64,000 bases of DNA from Saprospiraceae bacterium (lineage in GTDB: Bacteria > Bacteroidota > Bacteroidia > Chitinophagales > Saprospiraceae): NCBI GenBank assembly GCA_028279185.1, contig JANQSS010000112.1:149972-213971 (forward strand). The letters run 5' to 3'. Within the stretch, counting starts at the first letter, position 1. Every line of letters starts with the position of its first letter. A program made the position numbers and the translations under genes. The notes under the pieces were generated by a model. The model saw only the letters and a program-made list of their open reading frames with translations, was not told the DNA's origin and searched no databases. This document shows positions 52,762 through 61,900 of this stretch, one piece after another.

Positions 52762-55700
52762 CTAAAATGGTTTTCCCAGTGTGAATTGAAAAAGTAGATT
52801 TTCCTCCTTTGAGAATCCGGCCACTAAATTTAAAGTAAGTTTTTCTTTATAGGGGACGAGATAAATACCTCCCCCGTATCCGATAAAATTTTCGCTTTCC
52901 TCCTCTGTATTTCTTGTTAGAAGTACTCGCCCGACATCAGCGAACAATTTTATTCCAAATTGCAATGGAATAAAAGCGTTCTTTGTATTCACCAACTGAA
53001 TTCGTACCTCTGAATTCGCAAATAGGTGTGCGTCACCCAAAAATCGATTTTGTCTAAATCCGCGTAAATATGTGTTACGTCCCAAGTATTGCATTAGAAA
53101 ATATGGTACGTCTCCTTCGTTGATACTACCTCCAACTCGCAATCCCAACGTAAAAGGATGGAATGTATTGAAGGATTCGAGGTGTGCTAACCCACTAAGG
53201 AATGATCCCGCCTCAGATTTTATATCAGTACCAATTTTTGTTTGCAACAAAAACCGATACCCAAAACGCGGTAAATCATTCCTGTCTCGTAAATCCAGAT
53301 CAGCCAATAATTCTATCTGCGTATTCAAGCGACTGTCAAGGCCACGAATCAACGGCTGGTCGTCAGCAATTGAATTTTCGTTTTGCTGCTCCGTATTGTA
53401 GTAAGTGGTGAACAATGCACTTACTTCAGCGTTTTTCCAAAATTCGCGCGAAAGGCCAACGCTAGCCTCAACCATGGAATACTTAAATGTATAATAATTA
53501 TTATCTAGTAAGCTTTGATCATATTGTTCGAGTAGCCCTCTTCCGAAAAAAAAATTAAAATTCCTGTTGGATTGAAATTCGAATTTTCCGACAACATCCC
53601 ATTTTTCGACAACGTCATTCCATCTGGGGATATAGCGCAATGCGACATTTCCATTTGTCGATAATCTGGCTTTTATTTTATGTTTGGAGCTAAAGTCTTG
53701 CTTTCCATATCGGTGGTTGGTAAACGTCACTTGACTTCCAAAATCCAACCCTCGGTCTGAATTATAGAATAAGTACAAGAGTGGAAAATACGTATTGTAT
53801 CGAAATGATAAACGGTCATAGTCATAGGCATTTGAAGGGGCGTGCTTAATTTGTTTGATTTCCTTTCCGGCCTGTACATAGTCACTTTCATGCTCGTCAA
53901 TATAAAGTCGTGTTGCCTTTTTACCACACGCTACGGTTGATACGTCTGTGATGGTGTCTTTTTGGCCTCCAGGAATTACACATAATAAAATACTATTTTT
54001 ACTATCCCCATGAATATTAAATACGTCTTTACCCGAAAGTCCGAATAGCCTGATTTCTTTCGTTTCGTCCGGTAGAAAATGGCGATGATAATATTTCTCA
54101 GTTTTTTGGCGGTCCTTCAACTTAAAAACCGAGACGTCAACGCTTCCGTCCGGCAATCGCTCAACATCAAAATATTCGTGTTTATTCGAACCAACAACAT
54201 CAACTTCCTTAGCCAATAGGTTATAATATCTTCTGGCAAAGTCATGAATTTTAGTCGATCTACTTTCAATCTTTTCTTTCACTTCCAACCTGTCACTTTT
54301 TCCCTGTTGATAAGGTATTGCATCAAAAGCTTGATCGATATTCTTCTTTGAAAAAACCTTCGCAACATCATCTGCTCCATTTTTCCAGCTTGTCCAATCG
54401 GCTTCACTTAATAAAAACCGATCCATATGTCGGTTTTGCCAGGTCAAACTTCTGATATCGTGAATATCGTCATCGAAATTTTCTCCGGAAGGCTTTGCCC
54501 ATTCTCGGTCTGCCAACCAAGGTAGGAATCCATCCCACTTGCTGAAGACATGATCGCGATCCCGGGGAATAGGTCTGAACCAATACCCCTTTTTTTGCTT
54601 GTACCCAGCCCATTTCCAATTATCCTCGTGACGTCCCCAGTCTCCTAACACGATATCAACCAAACGTGCTCTTAAAAATTCATTTGTTGCAATTTTATTA
54701 TCTCGATCTTTGTAAAGCTGACGAATCATCTTTACCGTTCGTTTGATATCGTCGGATCCACCAAAAACATCTTCAGCCTTATCAGTCGGTCGTTCTTCCA
54801 GCATACCCAGCATATTCCCATACTCCCGACGCCAGGGTCCAAGCTTAGGGTCATCCGGCAGAAGAAAAAGTTTGGGTTTTGCGTGAAGCACTCCGAGCGG
54901 CTTGAGAAATTGTGGAACTGCTAAAGCACCAAATGGATGCTGAGTGGTTGTTTGGTCTTGCAGCAAAATATCAATCACCGTATTTCGTAAATCATATTCC
55001 AAACTATTGGAAGGATCCTTGTCGACCGATCGAAAGACAAATTCGCGTCCATCTCCTGAAGTAAAATTGAGTGATTTTGTCTGACGTCCCCCACCTTTTG
55101 CAAATGGAATCAACCCACCATGAACAGTGTCTAGATTCAATAGTGGAACATTAAGAGGAGATGTCCATGCGGAGCGATAATGTTCACCCAGGAAAAACTT
55201 ACTGAACTTACCAGCGATATAGGCCTCATTGGGTGTAACGGTTAGTGAATCCGGAATATCAAATAGCATCTGATCAAGTACCGGAAGTTCAACCGCACAG
55301 GGAATAAACCGATCATTCACAGGAACATTAAGAATCGGATTTTCGCAGGGTGCCTGAAATAAAATTCGATTATCGACAAGAGCGAAACTTTTATCAGATT
55401 GATATGTATACAATTCTGACCGCACTTCACCATCAGGTACATAGATTAATTTAGTAAATCCGGGCTTATCGTTTTTATAAACCGTAAACCTTGAATCTTT
55501 AACCCGATTAGTTTTACCAAAATTTCCTGCATTTAATAAATAACCGTCTCCATGTTTCAATATTTCGAAATGTTTTTCATGGCCGCTTGCATAAATGACA
55601 GAGTTTCTGGCTAATAAAATATCCAACATATTCTCAGCCATTGGCTGAAAATTTTCATTATTTATTTCTTTACTGCCTCCCACATTTTTCTTAAAGGAAG

Positions 55701-56502
55701 TAATGAAGCCCGACACGATTGGCATGGGCAATAACCAGTCCTTAACGGGAAAACGTCCTCCGTATGGTCCGTTTGAACGAAATGGGTAATGACCGACAAT
55801 CAAGACATTTTGATCGGAATGATCATCAATTAAATCTTCGATTTCCTCATAGAATTCTTGCTCTTCTGCAATTTTGCACCCTCCACTCTCTGCTTCAGGC
55901 CGTGCGTGCGGGTGATTAAACCACTGTGTATTAATTCCGATCAATTGAACGTGGTTGTCCAACGTAATTATTTCAGGTCCGGGGCAAGCTTTGCCATTGA
56001 TCCAGAGCACGTTAGGATAACCAAGATTGTCTATCAATTTTTCGATTTTTTTAATGCTCTCCCACCCATCAGGACCGCTATCACTCCAGTCACGATCACC
56101 TTGCGTAAGGAGTAGCCTGCAATACGGTTTTTTGCTTATTGCATCTGCCAATGTTTTAATATGTGTCAAATTAGGGTCGTCGGCGAAGTCTCCATTGACC
56201 ACAACAGCGAAAGGCGACTCTTCTCTATCTACATGATTTACAAAATCAATAACTCGCGTATCATTTGGAGAAATATCATCGAAATTACTGAGAAGATATA
56301 CACTATAAATATCTGAAAATGGCTGCCCAAATGATGCATGATAAATAATAGAAATAAATAATACGCACACTAATATCCTGCAATGGTCGGCAAATGTGGC
56401 GACAACAGAATAAGCTGCGACATAGGACTGAACTTGTATGGAAATGCGATTATTTTTCAACTCGGGTCCACATTGATGCTCACGCGAATGCCACGACACC
56501 AC
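52762..56502 (-). CDS. Giant metallophosphatase / kinase-like / BamA-type outer-membrane barrel fusion
   Basis: Up to 1,246 residues; the start is uncertain. The frame opens at a GTG at 56502 inside the priA gene, and the signal-like segment ILVCVLFISIIYHASFG suggests a start closer to residue 46. Residues ~65-340 are a calcineurin-like phosphoesterase (VVNGDFAD, LTQGDRDW, VLIVGHYPF, YASGHEKHFE). Residues ~450-720 form a middle domain with LGDWGRHEDNWKW and PIPRDRDHVFSKW, a pattern like the catalytic loop and metal Asp of HipA/Fam20-type kinases. Residues ~870-1246 are a BamA/Omp85-like barrel ending in Phe (LLFQFTLGKPF), with YLRGFRQNRFLGD as the conserved lid motif. It is thus an outer-membrane protein with two enzyme-like domains, probably periplasmic. 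The substrate is unknown. Confidence 0.82.
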   Translation of the reverse strand: MVSWHSREHQCGPELKNNRISIQVQSYVAAYSVVATFADHCRILVCVLFISIIYHASFGQPFSDIYSVYLLSNFDDISPNDTRVIDFVNHVDREESPFAVVVNGDFADDPNLTHIKTLADAISKKPYCRLLLTQGDRDWSDSGPDGWESIKKIEKLIDNLGYPNVLWINGKACPGPEIITLDNHVQLIGINTQWFNHPHARPEAESGGCKIAEEQEFYEEIEDLIDDHSDQNVLIVGHYPFRSNGPYGGRFPVKDWLLPMPIVSGFITSFKKNVGGSKEINNENFQPMAENMLDILLARNSVIYASGHEKHFEILKHGDGYLLNAGNFGKTNRVKDSRFTVYKNDKPGFTKLIYVPDGEVRSELYTYQSDKSFALVDNRILFQAPCENPILNVPVNDRFIPCAVELPVLDQMLFDIPDSLTVTPNEAYIAGKFSKFFLGEHYRSAWTSPLNVPLLNLDTVHGGLIPFAKGGGRQTKSLNFTSGDGREFVFRSVDKDPSNSLEYDLRNTVIDILLQDQTTTQHPFGALAVPQFLKPLGVLHAKPKLFLLPDDPKLGPWRREYGNMLGMLEERPTDKAEDVFGGSDDIKRTVKMIRQLYKDRDNKIATNEFLRARLVDIVLGDWGRHEDNWKWAGYKQKKGYWFRPIPRDRDHVFSKWDGFLPWLADREWAKPSGENFDDDIHDIRSLTWQNRHMDRFLLSEADWTSWKNGADDVAKVFSKKNIDQAFDAIPYQQGKSDRLEVKEKIESRSTKIHDFARRYYNLLAKEVDVVGSNKHEYFDVERLPDGSVDVSVFKLKDRQKTEKYYHRHFLPDETKEIRLFGLSGKDVFNIHGDSKNSILLCVIPGGQKDTITDVSTVACGKKATRLYIDEHESDYVQAGKEIKQIKHAPSNAYDYDRLSFRYNTYFPLLYLFYNSDRGLDFGSQVTFTNHRYGKQDFSSKHKIKARLSTNGNVALRYIPRWNDVVEKWDVVGKFEFQSNRNFNFFFGRGLLEQYDQSLLDNNYYTFKYSMVEASVGLSREFWKNAEVSALFTTYYNTEQQNENSIADDQPLIRGLDSRLNTQIELLADLDLRDRNDLPRFGYRFLLQTKIGTDIKSEAGSFLSGLAHLESFNTFHPFTLGLRVGGSINEGDVPYFLMQYLGRNTYLRGFRQNRFLGDAHLFANSEVRIQLVNTKNAFIPLQFGIKLFADVGRVLLTRNTEEESENFIGYGGGIYLVPYKEKLTLNLVAGFSKEENLLFQFTLGKPF

Positions 56503-58901
56503 TTTTCTTGAGCAAGACTCATATATACTTTTTCAAATGTGCTTTTAAGCAAGCTTCGGTGTGCGACACCTTTATTCGTTTTCACGATGCAATTCATGAT
56601 GTACTTTGATCGTATTCTTTTTATTGGATTAGGAACCGGTCCCAATATTGTTAATTTGGACAAGTCTCTAAATTTTTGTGCAAACAACTTACTATAGTTG
56701 AACGCAGTGGTGTAGTCTTTATGATAAAACTGAAATTGCACAAACCGAATGTATGGAGGATATGAAAATCGTCTTCTTTCATTTAATATGCGCTTCATAA
56801 ATATTTGCTGACCGTCCCAATTCATTGATTTAAAGATAGCATGTTCTTTCTGATAAGTTTGAATGATAACCTTACTTTTATCATATGCGCGACCTGCTCG
56901 ACCGGCCACCTGACACAATATTTGATGGGCCCGTTCTTCAGATCGGAAGTCTGGATAGTACATCAAAGCGTCGGCCAAAATTACACCTACTAATCCCACG
57001 TTTTCAAAGTCCAGACCTTTCGTAATCATTTGGGTTCCGATTAAAACATCCGTTTCTCCCGCTTCGAATTTTCGAAGTATTCTGCTCAACCTGGTTTTTC
57101 CGCCAGCCGTATCAGCATCCAGTCGATCAATGGTGACCTGCGGCAAAATAAGACGCAACGCTTCTTCTAATTTCTCTGTGCCTGTACCACGTAATTCCAA
57201 TTTTGTATTACCACAATCTGGGCAAGACTTTGATGTCCTGGTTGTATATCCACAATAATGGCATCGCATCGCGTCTCTTGTCTTGTGATACGTAAGTGAA
57301 ACATCACAATGAATACAGTCGAGTGTCCACCCACATACTCCACACTTAAGCACTGGGGCATATCCTCTTCGATTCCTAAAAATGAGACATTGCCGCCCAG
57401 ATTCAACCGTTATTTTAATTTCATTTAATAAGAACTTTGAAAAGGATTCGACTACTTCACTTGTAGGTAGTTTATTCAATGGATAAATAATTAATTCAGG
57501 TAGATTTAAATCCTTTATTCGGTTTTTTAATGTTACGTAACCATATTTTCCGGACTTAGCATTAAAGTATGATTCCGATGACGGAGTTGCCGTTCCCAAT
57601 ATTACCTTTGCATTATGTGTATGACCTAAAATAATGGCTACATCGCGGCCATTGTATCGCGGTGCCGGATCTTGTTGCTTATACGAATAATCATGACTTT
57701 CATCCACGACTATAAGTCCAAGGTTTTCAAACGGTAAAAAAACTGCAGAACGAGGCCCTACTACAATACGTATGTCGGTGCGTGCTTTTTTAAATACTTC
57801 AGCACGTTGATTTTGATTAAGTCTGGAGTGATAGGTCGTAACGGCTTCTCCAAACACCGCTTTCAACCGTTGAATGAAGTGCGTAGTCAATCCAATTTCA
57901 GGTAGCAAATAAAGTACTTGCTTCCCCTCGTTAATAGCATCCTGAATCAACTCCATATAAATCCGTGTCTTCCCACTGCCAGTTACGCCATGTAAGAGTA
58001 CGGTCGTTAGACCGTTAAACGCGCTCCTAACTTCAGACAACGCACGTACCTGCTCATCATTTAATTTCGGCAAATCCTCAATGTCTGTTTCAATATTCAA
58101 ATCTCCAAGTCGGCTGACAACACGATCCTTTTCTACAAATATTTCCTTTTTTAACAAGGATTTAATCGTACTATAACCAACCTCCGCTTTCTTTTGTAAT
58201 GTGGCCTTGGTTACATATTCCAAATTCTTGTTTAATGGAATATAAGCAAGTAAACAATCAATTTGTTTTTCATATTTTTCTATTAATTTGATTGCCTCAC
58301 TTATATTGTCTTTATAGTTTTCATGAAGCTCTACTGTCGTAACAACTTTAGGTTTGTACTTTTTATTTAATTCCTCTTTTGTAAGAATTAAATTCTTGTT
58401 CAACATTTTATTTATTAATGGAAAAACAGTTTTTCTATTAAGTATTTTTTGGACTTGACTAATTGTCAACTCATCTTGAAATTCAAGAGCTTCCAAAACC
58501 AGGAATTCATCATCCGAATGCAATACCGTATTAGCTTCCATATCCATGTTGCGAACAACAATGGTTTCACTGGCCAATTTTAACCCCGCGGGTAAGCCGG
58601 CAAGCATTATTTCACCCAAAGAGCACATGTAATAGTCGGCCATCCATGTCCAAAGAGCCAATTGACGCTTGCTTATAATGGGTCCATCATCAAGAACAGA
58701 AATTATCGGCTTGAAATTTTGATGCGTTGATTTTTCAATATTCGTTACACGATTGACAACTCCGGCATAAATTTTTTTTGACCCAAATTGTACCTCAACA
58801 CGACAACCCTCGCAAACTTCTGTCTGCAATTCGTCAGGTACTTTGTACGTATACATTTGGTCAATTGCCAATGGCAATATGATATCAGCATAAAGCGGCA
58901 T
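56457..58901 (-). CDS. priA: Primosomal protein N' (replication restart helicase PriA)
   Basis: 814 residues from the ATG at 58901 (a GTG precedes it). It has the N-terminal 3'-DNA-binding domain (ADIILPLAIDQMYTYKVPDE) and Walker A LLHGVTGSGKTRIYMELI. The DEAH-type box is VVDESHDYSYKQQD, and two zinc-binding clusters lie in LKCGVCGWTLDCIHC and MRCHYCGYTTRTSKSCPDCG. The helicase C motifs include GTQMITKGLDFENVGLVGV and QVAGRAGRAYD. PriA recognises stalled forks and D-loops and reloads DnaB. The last 46 bp overlap the longest reading of the next gene, which bears on that gene's start. The length is normal for Bacteroidota. Confidence 0.96.
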   Translation of the reverse strand: MPLYADIILPLAIDQMYTYKVPDELQTEVCEGCRVEVQFGSKKIYAGVVNRVTNIEKSTHQNFKPIISVLDDGPIISKRQLALWTWMADYYMCSLGEIMLAGLPAGLKLASETIVVRNMDMEANTVLHSDDEFLVLEALEFQDELTISQVQKILNRKTVFPLINKMLNKNLILTKEELNKKYKPKVVTTVELHENYKDNISEAIKLIEKYEKQIDCLLAYIPLNKNLEYVTKATLQKKAEVGYSTIKSLLKKEIFVEKDRVVSRLGDLNIETDIEDLPKLNDEQVRALSEVRSAFNGLTTVLLHGVTGSGKTRIYMELIQDAINEGKQVLYLLPEIGLTTHFIQRLKAVFGEAVTTYHSRLNQNQRAEVFKKARTDIRIVVGPRSAVFLPFENLGLIVVDESHDYSYKQQDPAPRYNGRDVAIILGHTHNAKVILGTATPSSESYFNAKSGKYGYVTLKNRIKDLNLPELIIYPLNKLPTSEVVESFSKFLLNEIKITVESGRQCLIFRNRRGYAPVLKCGVCGWTLDCIHCDVSLTYHKTRDAMRCHYCGYTTRTSKSCPDCGNTKLELRGTGTEKLEEALRLILPQVTIDRLDADTAGGKTRLSRILRKFEAGETDVLIGTQMITKGLDFENVGLVGVILADALMYYPDFRSEERAHQILCQVAGRAGRAYDKSKVIIQTYQKEHAIFKSMNWDGQQIFMKRILNERRRFSYPPYIRFVQFQFYHKDYTTAFNYSKLFAQKFRDLSKLTILGPVPNPIKRIRSKYIMNCIVKTNKGVAHRSLLKSTFEKVYMSLAQEKWCRGIRVSINVDPS

Positions 58902-58968
58902 CACACGAAGAAAATTAAAAAAAATGACAATGAATCAGGCCTATCAAATACCCATATCCGCGAAAAGT

Positions 58969-61900
58969 TTATCGAACCAAGTGAATTTGACCTTTGAGAA
59001 GTCTCTCAACGTTGCCGTCAACACGCACCTTGATTTGGTAAACATAAACATCTTCTGAAGCCAACTTATCCAGAAAGGTTCCATCCCATCCATCAAATCG
59101 GTCCAAATCTATTTTTTGTCTGGAAAACACCTTATCTCCCCAGCGATTAAAAATCTCGAATAAATCAATGGCAACAGGGCGATTTGAATATATCGTAAAT
59201 ACATCGTTGATGTTATCATTGTTCGGAGAAAATACGTCAGGTATGAATATTGACGTCTGACCGATTTGAATGACAGCCGTCACCGTCGACTGACATCCTT
59301 GACTATCCGTGGCTGTGACTACATAGGTAGTTGATACAAGAGGTGATGCAATTGCCATTTCACATGTATCACAAGAAAGTGATGTTGACGGATTCCATAT
59401 GATGTCCGTCAGGGCCAGGTCAATATCCGCGCTTGAAAGTGTCAACATAACGGAATCACCAGGTAGTATATAAGATGTAGTTGGATCGATTTGTAACGAA
59501 AAGGATTCTAAAGTTGTCTCTGTAATAACGAGCGAGTCACAGCCCGTGGCATTTACTAATACAGCCGTATCAAGACCTACCTCACTAATGAAACATGTTG
59601 CATTTTGGATAGTTGTTGGAATAGAAGGAAGGCCTTGAAGAATCCTGCGTCGGATAACAATTGAATCACATCCTGCACTGTTTACAAGGACCATGCTCGT
59701 CGTCCCTGTATCTGTCGGATTGCACGTAAAGTCTATAAGGACCGTTGAGTCTACTGCATTTGAATTAAAAATCGTATTCGTAATGATGATTGAATCGCAT
59801 AAATCTATCGTCAAAAACGTATCACTTGTGGTACCCACAAGCATCGTGTCACATGTGTAGACGACCCGTGTATCCATGAAGCTTTGCGCGAGAACGGAAG
59901 TGGTGATGACAATTGAATCACAACCCGCAACACCAAGTAGTGTATCTCTTGTAATCCCAACCAATGTCGAATCACATGTACTAATATTAATGTGGACCGA
60001 ATCTATGGCATCAGCATTAAACTGAACATCACGAAAGATGATCGAATCGCACATATGTACCGAAGCAAATGTATCTGCATATAATCCGACTTGCATCATA
60101 TCGCAGGTAAATTGATCAATAGTATCCCGATATATCGGTGCAAGAGTCGTTGTTGTAACGAGTATTGAATCGCACCCATCTGAGCCAATGAGCGTATCGC
60201 GCTCTATGCCAACCATCATTGGATCACAGGTTACAGAGGCAATAAGTGTTGAGTCTGTTGCATTAGCATCAAAAGAAACGCGCGTTACTATTATCGAATC
60301 ACACATATCTACTGTGCTCAGCGTATCGGACAAATATCCAACTTGCGTTATATCACAAGTCAAGGCTTCCACGGTATCTCTATAGGATGGAGACAATGTG
60401 GTCCGCATAATTAAAATAGAATCACAGCCATCTGATCCTACCAGCGTATCCCGTGTCTCACCTACTTGGGTTGGATCACATGTTGATGTGGTTAGCAACA
60501 TCGTATCAGTGGCATCTGGGTCAAATAAGATTTGAGTGACTATTATGGAATCACACATATCTATCGAGGACAATGTATCCGCGAAAAATCCTACTTGGGT
60601 CACATCACATGTCAACACATCAACCGTGTCGCGATAAGATGGAACCAGTGAAACCACGGTAATCAATACGGAATCACAACCATCGGTGCCCAGAAGTGTA
60701 TCTCTGGTTTCGCCCACTTGAGTTGGATCACATGTCGTTTCTACCAAAATCGTGGAATCAACGGCATTGGCATTAAACGAGATCTCTGTTACAATTATCG
60801 AATCACATAAGTCAATTGAAAGAAATGTGTCGGAAGAAATGCCAACTTGTGTTATGTCGCATGTCAGTACTTGCACCGTATCGCGGTATGAATTTGCAAG
60901 GTTTGTTGTTGTTACAATTATAGAGTCGCATCCACCTGACCCCATTAAAGTGTCACGCACAACACCAACCATTGTAGGGTCACATGTTAAGTCAACTATC
61001 AAAATGGAATCATCCGAACAGTTTGTTGAGCAAATGCCTGGATCATTGACCAGAATATCAAGCATGCAGCTATTATCACCAGAATCCGTGATGGTGACAG
61101 TGACATTACCGGACCCTGCACTCCCTGGTTGAAGTGAAAATGATGTTGACACACCATAATTTGCGGACCCCGGTACAATAACACCCGCCGATACCGAAAC
61201 GAAGTATTGAGCACCCAAGTTGACTCCTGTAGGATTAAGCATCAATTCAATGATGTCGTCGGTTGCGTCATTTTCTGTTCCACTGTTGTTACAGATAATA
61301 TTTGTCAGTCCGGGATCATCGATATTGCAGGTACTGGAGCACGTCCCTGGATCTATGACTATAATATCAAAGTTGCATGTTACATCATCATTATCAACAA
61401 TCGTTATTATCACATTACCGGATCCAGCACTTCCATTTTGTAGCGAAAATTGGGTGGACATGCCATAGTTTCCCTGTGTTGGTGAAATTAAACCAACATT
61501 TGGTACTACTGAATATGAAGTTGACAAATTACTACCTATGGGATTCAATGAGAATGTGATGAAATCGTCCGAATCATCATTTGTACCATTTGAGTTACAG
61601 ACCACATCTATCAACTCCACATTGTCTATTTCGCAGTTGTTCGAGCAAGGGCCTGGGTCCATCAAAACAAATTCAAGCGTGCAATTAATATCATTTACGT
61701 CAGTTATTGTAACCACAACGGGGCCCGCCCCGGCGCTGCCGTTTTGCAGCTGAAAGAATGTAGGACTGCCATACAAGGCCATCCCCGGAATTATTGAGCC
61801 GGAAGATACGGACACGAAATAATCCGAACCTAAATTATTGCCTTGTGGGTCAAGGAAAAACTGGAGGTAGTCATCAGAAGTGTCGGCCAATGTACCATTT

